Below, piece by piece: positions 31,472 through 39,324 of a DNA stretch of 64,000 nt. A program made the position numbers and the translations under genes. The stretch lies in NCBI RefSeq assembly GCF_004123835.1, contig NZ_MZMU01000019.1, positions 305,633 through 369,632 on the forward strand. The letters run 5' to 3'. The notes beneath the pieces were generated by a model. It ran no database searches and had not been told where the DNA came from. It saw nothing but the letters and a program-made list of their open reading frames with translations. How positions within the stretch are numbered: position 1 is the stretch's first letter; each line of letters begins with the position of its first letter. The stretch is from Rhizobium leguminosarum. GTDB taxonomy: Bacteria > Pseudomonadota > Alphaproteobacteria > Rhizobiales > Rhizobiaceae.

Positions 31472-32476
31472 TCAGCCGGCCTGCTTGCGGCTCTCCTCGA
31501 GGATGATGTCGTAGAGTAGCCTTGCACTCGGTGGCAGCGCCCGTTCCCTGGCGGTGATCATGCTGTAGGGCTTGACGTTGATGTCGAAATCGATCGGCAG
31601 CATGCGCACATCGGAAGCCTTCGAGCCCTGGCTGGCAAGGAACTGCGCGACATCGACGGCGACGGGAGCGATCGCATCGGTTTCGCAGATGATGGCGCAG
31701 GTCAAAAGCAGCGAGGAGGTGTTGACAATGTTTTCGGGCAACGCCACGCCACGCGACAGGAAGACGTCCTCGATCGTGCGGCGCAGCAGCGTACCCGGCG
31801 GCTGGAACACCCAGTCGTAATCCCTGACCTCGGCCAGGCTGCTCGTCTTCTGCTTCATGAGCGGATGGCGACTGCGCACGATCAGGCAAGCCCGTTCGAT
31901 GCCGATCTCCTTCACCTCGAACAGGCGCGGATTGAGATCATCGGGAATGCGGCCGATGATGAAGTCATGGCGGGCGGCGAGCAGCTCGCGGGCAAGCACG
32001 TTGCTCGTCTCCACCTGGATGTTGATCTCAATGCCGGGATAGGCCTTGCGCACCTTGTTGATTGCCGGCACCACGAGGCTCATGGCCGGCGCCGTCACCG
32101 CGCCGATGAAGACCGAGCCGCCTTTGCCGCTTTTCAATTCACCGATCTCGCGGCTCGCCTCGCGCAGCTCCAGGAGGATCTTCCGAGCCCTTCGGGCAAG
32201 CGCTGCGCCGAAGGTCGTCAGCACCACGCCGCGGGCCACGCGCTCATAGAGCGACGTCTTGGTGATCGATTCCATTTCGGACAACATCCGCGACGCGGCA
32301 GGCTGCGAAATGTTCAGAACCTCGGCTGCGGCGGAAATCTGTCCGCTATCTTCGATTGCGACGATCATCCGCAGGTGATTCAGCTTAAGTCCTGCACGTA
32401 AAAGGCTGTCATCGCCGAAATTATCGCTGTGGATATCGACGTGATCCATCGAAAATGGCTCGGAAACAATCGTCAT
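31472..32476 (-). CDS. gbpR: LysR-family regulator of the chvE operon
   Basis: I place the start at ATG 32476, eight bases after AGGAGG, giving 334 residues. The LysR winged helix lies at about residues 27-85 (LNHLRMIVAIEDSGQISAAAEVLNISQPAASRMLSEME), followed by the effector domain with GSVFIGAVTAPAMSLVVPAINKVRKAYPGIEI. Its place divergent from chvE matches Agrobacterium gbpR, which controls chvE in response to sugars. The symbol is assigned by synteny and fold. It probably binds in the 271-bp gap to regulate both genes. Confidence 0.8.
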   Translation of the reverse strand: MTIVSEPFSMDHVDIHSDNFGDDSLLRAGLKLNHLRMIVAIEDSGQISAAAEVLNISQPAASRMLSEMESITKTSLYERVARGVVLTTFGAALARRARKILLELREASREIGELKSGKGGSVFIGAVTAPAMSLVVPAINKVRKAYPGIEINIQVETSNVLARELLAARHDFIIGRIPDDLNPRLFEVKEIGIERACLIVRSRHPLMKQKTSSLAEVRDYDWVFQPPGTLLRRTIEDVFLSRGVALPENIVNTSSLLLTCAIICETDAIAPVAVDVAQFLASQGSKASDVRMLPIDFDINVKPYSMITARERALPPSARLLYDIILEESRKQAG

Positions 32477-32506
32477 GGTTGCAGCCTCCTCACTGCGCTC
32501 CATCAA

Positions 32507-32747
32507 AAGTAATACTTTTTAACGATATACCAAAATTGTTATGCATATTACCACTTATTCTATTTGACAGTTATAGGAATCCATACCAGTTTGCCGCCGT
32601 GTGCTGGTTGGCACTCAACACGTGTGAGATCGTGGAGGAGACCTACTTCGTTTCTCACCATCTGAAGTAACTATCCAATACGGAACCTGCCACAGTTTCG
32701 GGGCGGGCGATTTTTCGTCCGCTGCTCTATTAACAAGGGAGAGAGAA
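32507..32747. promoter_or_regulatory. Divergent promoter region of gbpR and chvE
   Basis: The gap is markedly AT-rich at 32510-32580 and holds a TTGACA at 32564-32569 and several ATAC/GTAT elements spaced as in LysR sites, for example ATACCAAAATTGTTAT near 32527. A GGGAGAGAG site precedes chvE. No exact operator can be defined from one sequence. Confidence 0.5.
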
Positions 32748-33812
32748 ATGAAATCCATTATCTCATTGATGGCTGCGGCTGCCTTCGGCGTCGCTTCGTT
32801 CGTTATGCCGGCAATGGCGCAGGACAAGGGGCTTGTCGGTATCGCAATGCCGACGAAGTCTTCGGCTCGCTGGATCGACGACGGCAACAACATCGTCAAG
32901 CAGCTCGAGGCCGCTGGCTACAAGACCGACCTGCAGTATGCTGACGACGATATTCCGAACCAGCTTTCGCAGATCGAAAACATGGTCACCAAGGGCGCCA
33001 AGGTTCTCGTCATCGCTTCGATCGACGGCACGACGCTTTCCGACGTTCTCCAGAAGGCTCATGACGCCAACATCAAGGTGATCGCATACGACCGCCTGAT
33101 CCGCGACTCGGCCAACGTCGACTACTACGCCACCTTCGACAACTTCCAGGTCGGCGTTCTGCAGGCTGGCTCCATCGTTGACGCCCTCGGCCTCAAGGAT
33201 GGCAAGGGCCCGTTCAACATCGAACTGTTCGGCGGCTCGCCTGACGACAACAACGCTTTCTTCTTCTATGACGGCGCAATGTCCGTCCTGCAGCCCTACA
33301 TCGACAGCGGTAAGCTCGTCGTGAAGTCCGGCCAGACCGGCATGGACAAGGTCGGCACGCTGCGTTGGGACGCTGCAACGGCCCAGGCCCGCATGGACAA
33401 CCTGCTCTCGGCGAACTACACCGACGCCAAGGTCGATGCCGTCCTGTCTCCCTATGACGGTCTGTCCATCGGCATCATCTCGTCGCTGAAGGGCGTCGGC
33501 TACGGCACTCCGGACCAGCCGCTTCCGGTTGTTTCCGGTCAGGATGCTGAAGTTCCGTCGGTCAAGTCGATCATTGCTGGCGAACAGCACTCGACGGTCT
33601 TCAAGGACACCCGCGAACTCGCCAAGGTCACTGTTGCTATGGTCGATGCCGTCATGTCCGGCAAGGAGCCCGAGGTCAACGACACGAAGACCTACGACAA
33701 CGGCGTCAAGATCGTTCCGTCCTATCTGCTGAAGCCGGTTGCCGTCGACAAGACCAACTACAAGCAGATCCTCGTCGACGGCGGTTACTACACCGAAGAC
33801 AAGCTGAAGTAA
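32748..33812 (+). CDS. chvE: Multiple-sugar periplasmic binding protein ChvE
   Basis: A 354-residue CUT2-class binding protein with a Sec signal cleaved near AMAQ at residue 24. The sequence has ChvE hallmarks: MPTKSSARWIDDGNNIVKQLE, YADDDIPNQLSQIENM, IAYDRLIRDSANVDYYATFDN, GGSPDDNNAFFFYDGAMSVL and SGQDAEVPSVKSI, which surround the sugar. ChvE binds galactose, arabinose, glucose and related sugars, delivers them to the GguAB transporter, and in Agrobacterium also signals to the virulence sensor VirA. Only the transport role is implied here. A strong hairpin follows before gguA. Confidence 0.93.
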   Translation: MKSIISLMAAAAFGVASFVMPAMAQDKGLVGIAMPTKSSARWIDDGNNIVKQLEAAGYKTDLQYADDDIPNQLSQIENMVTKGAKVLVIASIDGTTLSDVLQKAHDANIKVIAYDRLIRDSANVDYYATFDNFQVGVLQAGSIVDALGLKDGKGPFNIELFGGSPDDNNAFFFYDGAMSVLQPYIDSGKLVVKSGQTGMDKVGTLRWDAATAQARMDNLLSANYTDAKVDAVLSPYDGLSIGIISSLKGVGYGTPDQPLPVVSGQDAEVPSVKSIIAGEQHSTVFKDTRELAKVTVAMVDAVMSGKEPEVNDTKTYDNGVKIVPSYLLKPVAVDKTNYKQILVDGGYYTEDKLK

Positions 33813-33819
33813 TGAGAGG

Positions 33820-33858
33820 GACCGGAACCCGCGCTTGCGGGTTCCGGTCTTCGATTTT
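33820..33858 (+). terminator. Strong hairpin after chvE
   Basis: GACCGGAACCCGC and GCGGGTTCCGGTC form a perfect 13-bp stem with a GCTT tetraloop, then TTCGATTTT. It lies seven bases after the chvE stop and 46 bp before gguA, so it should end most transcripts after chvE while some read through into the transporter genes. Confidence 0.85.
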
Positions 33859-33904
33859 ATGATCGCCTGGCCGCTCGACGGCTGGAGGCGCTGGAACTTT
33901 GACT

Positions 33905-35443
33905 ATGGACAATACCATCCTCGAAATGCGGAGCATCACCAAGACGTTCCCGGGCGTCAAGGCGCTGGAGAACGTGAACCTCAAGGTTCGCCAAGGTGAG
34001 ATCCACGCATTGGTGGGCGAAAACGGGGCCGGCAAATCGACCCTGATGAAAGTGCTATCAGGCGTCTATCCGACAGGAAGCTATGAAGGCGACATCGTCT
34101 ATGAAGGCGAGACGCGCAACTTCAAAGTCCTGAAGGATTCCGAAGAAATCGGCATCGTCATCATCCACCAGGAACTGGCGCTGGTGCCGCTGCTATCGAT
34201 CGGCGAGAACATCTTCCTCGGCAACGAGAATGCCAAGAACGGCGTCATCAGCTGGGAAGAGACGTTCAACCGCACGAAGAAGCTGCTCACCAAGGTGGGC
34301 CTGCGCGAATCTCCGAACACGCTGGTTACCGACATCGGCGTCGGCAAGCAGCAGCTCGTCGAGATCGCCAAGGCACTGTCGAAGAGCGTGAAGCTGCTCA
34401 TCCTCGACGAGCCTACTGCTTCGCTCAATGAGAAGGACTCGGACGCACTGCTCAATCTGCTGATCGAGTTCCGCAATCAGGGCATCACTTCGATCATCAT
34501 TTCCCACAAGCTGAACGAGATCCGGAAGGTCGCCGACCAGATCACGGTCCTGCGCGACGGCATGACCGTCAAGACGCTCGACTGTCACACGGACGAGATC
34601 AGCGAAGACATCATCATCAAGAACATGGTGGGCCGGGATCTGGCCGACCGTTATCCGCCGCGCTCCGTGCCGATCGGCGAGACGATCTTCGAAGTGAAGA
34701 ACTGGAATGCCTATCACCAGCAGCACCGCGACCGCCAGGTGCTGCACGACATCAACGTCAACGTCCGCAAGGGCGAGGTCGTCGGCATTGCCGGTCTCAT
34801 GGGTGCCGGCCGCACCGAATTCGCGATGAGCGTCTTCGGCAAATCCTATGGCCACAAAGTCAGCGGCGAGGTCTTCGTCAATGGCAAAGCTGTCGATGTC
34901 AGCACTGTGCGCAAGGCGATCGATGCCGGTCTTGCCTATGTCACCGAGGACCGCAAGCAACTCGGTCTCGTGCTCAGCGACAGCATCCTGCACAATACGA
35001 CGCTAGCCAATCTCAATGGGATTTCGAGCAATAGCGTCATCGACGACATCAAGGAGATGAAGGTCGCGACCGATTACCGGTCGAAGCTGCGCATCCGCTC
35101 CTCCGGCGTCTTCCAGGAAACGGTCAACCTTTCGGGCGGCAACCAGCAGAAGGTTGTGCTGTCGAAGTGGCTGTTTTCCGATCCCGATATTTTGATCCTC
35201 GACGAGCCGACCCGCGGCATCGACGTTGGCGCAAAGTACGAAATCTATACTATCATCAACCAGCTTGCCGCCGATGGAAAGGGCGTTCTGATGATCTCGT
35301 CGGAAATGCCCGAACTGCTTGGCACATGTGACCGCATCTACGTGATGAACGAAGGACGCATCGTCGCGGAATTGCCGAAGGGAGAAGCAAGCCAGGAAAC
35401 CATCATGCGCGCTATCATGCGCTCAGGGGAGAAGAGACAATGA
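33905..35443 (+). CDS. gguA: Sugar ABC transporter double ATPase GguA
   Basis: A 512-residue ATPase with two ATP-binding domains. The first has GENGAGKSTLMK, the signature-region GVGKQQLVEIAKAL and LLILDEPTASL; the second has MGAGRTEFAMS (degenerate Walker A), LSGGNQQKVVLSKW and ILILDEPTRGIDVG. The degenerate second Walker A is normal for CUT2 ATPases. I chose ATG 33905 over an upstream TTG at 33899 because it gives the usual MDNTILEM start. It powers import through GguB and overlaps the gguB start by four bases (ATGA). Confidence 0.93.
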   Translation: MDNTILEMRSITKTFPGVKALENVNLKVRQGEIHALVGENGAGKSTLMKVLSGVYPTGSYEGDIVYEGETRNFKVLKDSEEIGIVIIHQELALVPLLSIGENIFLGNENAKNGVISWEETFNRTKKLLTKVGLRESPNTLVTDIGVGKQQLVEIAKALSKSVKLLILDEPTASLNEKDSDALLNLLIEFRNQGITSIIISHKLNEIRKVADQITVLRDGMTVKTLDCHTDEISEDIIIKNMVGRDLADRYPPRSVPIGETIFEVKNWNAYHQQHRDRQVLHDINVNVRKGEVVGIAGLMGAGRTEFAMSVFGKSYGHKVSGEVFVNGKAVDVSTVRKAIDAGLAYVTEDRKQLGLVLSDSILHNTTLANLNGISSNSVIDDIKEMKVATDYRSKLRIRSSGVFQETVNLSGGNQQKVVLSKWLFSDPDILILDEPTRGIDVGAKYEIYTIINQLAADGKGVLMISSEMPELLGTCDRIYVMNEGRIVAELPKGEASQETIMRAIMRSGEKRQ

Positions 35444-36645
35444 CTCCGGTCAACCCGACAACCGAGCATAGCAACGTCGTTTCCGTTGCCGATTATATCC
35501 GCGGCAATATTCGTGAATACGGCATGCTCATCGCACTCGTCGCGATCATGGTGTTCTTCCAGTTCTATACCGGCGGCATTCTCTTCAAGCCGGTCAACCT
35601 GACGAACCTTGTTCTGCAGAACTCCTTCATCGTCATCATGGCGCTCGGCATGCTGCTCGTCATCGTCGCCGGCCATATCGACCTGTCGGTGGGCTCGATC
35701 GTCGCCTTCGTCGGCGCGCTCGCGGCGATCTTCACCGTGTCATGGGGCATGAACTTCTGGCTTGCCGGCCTGATCTGCCTGATCGTGGGCGGCATCATCG
35801 GCGCGGCGCAGGGCTATTTCATCGCCTATCACCGCATTCCGTCGTTCATCGTGACGCTTGCCGGCATGCTTGTTTTCCGCGGCCTGACGCTGACGGTTCT
35901 GAACGGCAAGAACATCGGTCCGTTCCCGAAGGAGTTCCAGGTTATCAGCACCGGCTTCCTGCCGGGCGACATGATCGACATTGCCGGCACACCCGTGCAG
36001 TCGACCTCGCTGATCTTGACCGTGATCCTGCCTGTCATCCTCTTCTACCTCGCCTGGCGCCGCCGCAAGGTGAACGAAGACCACGGAATCGATGTCGAGC
36101 CGATGGGCTTCTTCATCGTCCAGAACCTGGTCGTTTCGCTCGCCATCCTGTGGATCGGCTATCTGCTCTCCACCTATAAGGGCCTGCCGAACGTTCTCGT
36201 CGTCATGCTGGTGCTGATCGCGATCTACGCCTTCATCACCCGCCGGACCACGATCGGCCGTCGCATCTACGCCATGGGCGGCAATTCGAAGGCGACCAAG
36301 CTTTCAGGCATCAATACCGAGCGGCTGAGCTTCTACACCTTCGTCAATATGGGCGTGCTTGCAGGCCTAGCCGGCATGATCATCGCGCTTCGCCTGAACT
36401 CGGCAACGCCGAAGGCCGGCGTCGGTTTCGAGCTCGACGTCATTGCGGCCTGCTTCATCGGCGGTGCCTCGGCGTCCGGCGGCGTCGGCAAGATCACCGG
36501 TGCGGTCATCGGCGCGTTCATCATGGGCGTCATGAATAACGGTATGTCGATCGTCGGGCTCGGCATCGACTTCCAGCAGATGGTGAAGGGCCTCGTGCTT
36601 CTCGCCGCAGTGTTCTTCGACGTTTACAACAAAAACAAGGGCTGA
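35440..36645 (+). CDS. gguB: Sugar ABC transporter permease GguB
   Basis: A 401-residue permease with about ten membrane segments. CUT2 motifs present: AGHIDLSVGSIVAFVGAL, RIPSFIVTLAGMLVFRGLTL, GGNSKATKLSGINTERL and ACFIGGASASGGVGKITGAVIGAFIMG. It pairs with GguA; ATGA overlap suggests coupled translation. With ChvE it takes up arabinose, galactose and similar sugars. Length and motifs are full. Confidence 0.93.
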   Translation: MTPVNPTTEHSNVVSVADYIRGNIREYGMLIALVAIMVFFQFYTGGILFKPVNLTNLVLQNSFIVIMALGMLLVIVAGHIDLSVGSIVAFVGALAAIFTVSWGMNFWLAGLICLIVGGIIGAAQGYFIAYHRIPSFIVTLAGMLVFRGLTLTVLNGKNIGPFPKEFQVISTGFLPGDMIDIAGTPVQSTSLILTVILPVILFYLAWRRRKVNEDHGIDVEPMGFFIVQNLVVSLAILWIGYLLSTYKGLPNVLVVMLVLIAIYAFITRRTTIGRRIYAMGGNSKATKLSGINTERLSFYTFVNMGVLAGLAGMIIALRLNSATPKAGVGFELDVIAACFIGGASASGGVGKITGAVIGAFIMGVMNNGMSIVGLGIDFQQMVKGLVLLAAVFFDVYNKNKG

Positions 36646-36695
36646 GCGCCTCAAGGCGCCCCAGCCGGGCATTGCAGTCCTATGAATGATGGATT

Positions 36696-36732
36696 CCGGC
36701 TCCTGATGGAGCCGGACAGGCGGAGCTTTTTC
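36696..36732 (+). terminator. Hairpin between gguB and gguC
   Basis: CCGGCTCC and GGAGCCGG form a perfect 8-bp stem with a TGAT loop at 36696-36715, and TTTTT occurs at 36727-36731 after a short gap. It may reduce read-through from gguB to gguC. Confidence 0.55.
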
Positions 36733-36764
36733 CTGTCTTCGCCGAAACGAGAAGGATCGAAGTC

Positions 36765-37760
36765 GTGCTTATTTCACAGATCAAGGGTGCAAACGGAGAG
36801 ATCATCGTCGCCGTGCGTGAGCAGGGCGGCGCTGCAAGGTCGGTCAAGAACGCCGTCAGCGTCTATGCGCTGGCGATGGAGGCCGCTGACGGCGGCAAGT
36901 CTCTTGCCTCGGTCATCGAAGCGCATGGCTACGGCGATGCAGTCGATCTTGAAAAGGCGTATGCTGAAGGCCGTTTCCTTCCGCCGATCACCCATCCGGA
37001 TGCCGCGCACCTGCATCTGACCGGCACCGGCCTGACGCATTTGGGCTCGGCGGCAACGCGCGATTCCATGCACAAGAAGACCACCGAAGCCGCCGAGGAA
37101 ACCCTGACGGACTCGATGAAGATGTTCAAGATGGGCCTCGAGAACGGCAAGCCGAAGGCCGGCGAAAAGGGCGTCCAGCCCGAATGGTTCTACAAGGGCA
37201 ACGGCTATGGAGCCGCTGCACCCGGCGCGCCGCTCATCTCGCCTTCCTTCGCGCTCGACGGCGGCGAAGAGCCGGAGATGGCTGGCATCTACGTGATCGC
37301 CAAGGACGGCTCGCCCTTCCGTATCGGTTTTGCGCTGTCGAACGAATTTTCCGATCACGTCACCGAGCGGATCAACTATCTCTATCTCGCCCATTCGAAG
37401 CTGCGCCCGGCCAGCTTCGGCCCGGAAATCCGCGTTGGCGCGGCCCCGGAGGATATTCGCGGCACCTCGCGCATCAAGCGCGGCGACAAGGTGATCTTCG
37501 AAAAGCCGTTCCTGTCCGGTGAAGCGAACATGTCGCACACCTTCGCCAATCTGGAATATCACCATTTCAAATATGGCATCTTCCGTGTTCCAGGCGATGT
37601 TCATGTCCATATGTTCGGCACGGCAACCCTTTCCTTTGCCGACGGCGTCAAGACCGAAGAGGGCGACGTCTTCGAGATCGAAGTTGCCGAATTCGGCCTG
37701 GCGCTCCGCAACCCGCTGAAAGTGGCCGCCGAGGAAGAGATCGCCGTCAGGCAGCTCTGA
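36765..37760 (+). CDS. gguC: GguC, FAH-superfamily sugar-acid dehydratase-like enzyme
   Basis: A GTG-started 331-residue protein with a GAAGGA site. It belongs to the fumarylacetoacetate hydrolase superfamily: YKGNGYGAAAPGAPLISPSFALDGGEEPEMAGIYVI, GFALSNEFSDHVTE and the late LEYHHFKYGIFRVPGDVHVHMFGT region. In arabinose-degrading bacteria this family (AraD1 type) has been proposed to convert 2-keto-3-deoxy-L-arabonate to alpha-ketoglutarate semialdehyde. Its neighbours, a semialdehyde dehydrogenase and L-arabonate dehydratase, agree with that role. The Agrobacterium orthologue was named gguC before any function was assigned. Confidence 0.85.
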   Translation: MLISQIKGANGEIIVAVREQGGAARSVKNAVSVYALAMEAADGGKSLASVIEAHGYGDAVDLEKAYAEGRFLPPITHPDAAHLHLTGTGLTHLGSAATRDSMHKKTTEAAEETLTDSMKMFKMGLENGKPKAGEKGVQPEWFYKGNGYGAAAPGAPLISPSFALDGGEEPEMAGIYVIAKDGSPFRIGFALSNEFSDHVTERINYLYLAHSKLRPASFGPEIRVGAAPEDIRGTSRIKRGDKVIFEKPFLSGEANMSHTFANLEYHHFKYGIFRVPGDVHVHMFGTATLSFADGVKTEEGDVFEIEVAEFGLALRNPLKVAAEEEIAVRQL

Positions 37761-37765
37761 ATTCA

Positions 37766-37796
37766 AGAGCTGGCCGCATTCGGCGGCCGGCTCTTT
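37766..37796 (+). terminator. Stem-loop after gguC
   Basis: AGAGCTGGCCGC pairs with GCGGCCGGCTCT with one G-U pair around ATTCG, and TT follows. Probable partial terminator before the dehydrogenase gene. Confidence 0.6.
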
Positions 37797-37829
37797 GCTC
37801 GTAAACGGTAAAGGAGGCTTGTTTAGCCC

Positions 37830-39263
37830 ATGACCATTTATCAAAACCTGATCGCCGGCGAATGGGTCGGCTCGAACGCGACGAAGAACATCAACCCGTC
37901 GGATACGAATGAGGTCGTCGGCCTCTATGCCGACGGCAGCGCAGATGACACGAGAAACGCCATTGCCGCCGCCAAGGCCGCCTTCCCGGCGTGGTCGCGC
38001 TCGGGCATCTGGGAGCGCCACGTCATCCTGAAGAAGGCCGGCGACGAGATCATGGCGCGCAAGGACGAGCTCGGTGCGCTGCTGGCTCGCGAGGAAGGCA
38101 AGACGCTGCCGGAAGCCACCGGCGAAGTCATCCGCGCTTCGCAGATCTTCGAATTCTTCGCCGGTGAGGCGCTGAGGCTGGCCGGTGAGGTCATCCCCTC
38201 GGTTCGTCCGAATATCGGGATCGAGATCACCCGCGAGGCGCTCGGCGTCATCGGCATCATCACGCCATGGAACTTCCCGATCGCCATTCCCGCCTGGAAG
38301 ATCGCGCCGGCGCTCTGCTACGGCAACACCATCGTCTTCAAGCCGGCCGAACTGGTGCCCGCCTGTTCCTGGGCGATCGTCGATATCCTCCATCGCGCCG
38401 GCCTGCCGAAGGGCGTGCTGAACCTCGTCATGGGCAAGGGCTCGGTCGTCGGCCAGGCCATGCTCGAAAGCCCCGACGTTCACGGCATCACCTTCACTGG
38501 TTCCACCGGCACCGGCAGGCGCGTCGCCGCTGCCTCCATCGAGCATAATCGCAAGTTCCAGCTGGAAATGGGCGGCAAGAACCCGATGGTCGTGCTCGAC
38601 GATGCCGATCTCAGCGTTGCCGTCGAGGCGGCAGCCAATTCCGGCTTCTTCTCCACGGGCCAGCGCTGCACGGCGTCGTCGCGCCTCATCGTCACCGAAG
38701 GCATTCACGACAAGTTCGTCGCAGCACTCACCGACAAGCTGAAGACGCTTGTCGTCGACAACGCGCTGAAGGCCGGCACCCATATCGGCCCTGTCGTCGA
38801 TGAGCGGCAGTTGAAGACCGATACCGACTATATCGAGATCGGCAAGTCGGAAGGCGCCAAGCTCGCCTTCGGCGGAGAGGTGATCTCGCGTGACACGCCC
38901 GGCTTCTACCTGCAGCCGACGCTGTTTACCGAGGCGACCAACCAGATGCGCATTTCGCGCGAGGAGATCTTCGGACCTGTGGTGTCGGTGATCCGGGTCA
39001 AGGATTACGACGAGGCGCTGGCGACGGCCAACGACACGCCGTTCGGCCTTTCGGCCGGCATCGCCACGACCAGCCTAAAACATGCCACGCACTTCAAGCG
39101 CAATTCCGAGGCCGGCATGGTGATGGTCAACCTGCCGACGGCAGGCGTCGATTTCCACGTGCCGTTCGGCGGCCGCAAGGGCTCTTCCTACGGCCCGCGC
39201 GAGCAGGGCAAGTACGCCGCTGAATTCTACACAACCGTCAAGACCGCCTACACCCTGGCTTGA
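37830..39263 (+). CDS. Alpha-ketoglutarate semialdehyde dehydrogenase (ALDH family)
   Basis: A 477-residue aldehyde dehydrogenase. Landmarks are TPWNFPIAIPAWKIAPAL, the GSTGTGR NAD-binding loop, LEMGGKNPMVVLDDAD with the general-base Glu, and GFFSTGQRCTASSR with the catalytic Cys. The last step of the non-phosphorylative arabinose route turns alpha-ketoglutarate semialdehyde into alpha-ketoglutarate, and the position between gguC and arabonate dehydratase makes this the likely substrate. Substrate cannot be read from the sequence alone; glutarate-type semialdehydes are alternatives. Confidence 0.85.
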   Translation: MTIYQNLIAGEWVGSNATKNINPSDTNEVVGLYADGSADDTRNAIAAAKAAFPAWSRSGIWERHVILKKAGDEIMARKDELGALLAREEGKTLPEATGEVIRASQIFEFFAGEALRLAGEVIPSVRPNIGIEITREALGVIGIITPWNFPIAIPAWKIAPALCYGNTIVFKPAELVPACSWAIVDILHRAGLPKGVLNLVMGKGSVVGQAMLESPDVHGITFTGSTGTGRRVAAASIEHNRKFQLEMGGKNPMVVLDDADLSVAVEAAANSGFFSTGQRCTASSRLIVTEGIHDKFVAALTDKLKTLVVDNALKAGTHIGPVVDERQLKTDTDYIEIGKSEGAKLAFGGEVISRDTPGFYLQPTLFTEATNQMRISREEIFGPVVSVIRVKDYDEALATANDTPFGLSAGIATTSLKHATHFKRNSEAGMVMVNLPTAGVDFHVPFGGRKGSSYGPREQGKYAAEFYTTVKTAYTLA

Positions 39264-39324
39264 GACAAGTGCGATAACCCGGGCCGTACGAGGCGGTCCG
39301 GCGATATCCTGAAGGATAAAGACT

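Noticed and set aside
36774..38783. A 669-codon open frame on the minus strand across gguC and the aldehyde dehydrogenase
   Set aside because: It is the antisense of two well-supported enzymes; its translation is Arg/Asp/Val-rich with no domain, as expected from high-GC shadow frames.
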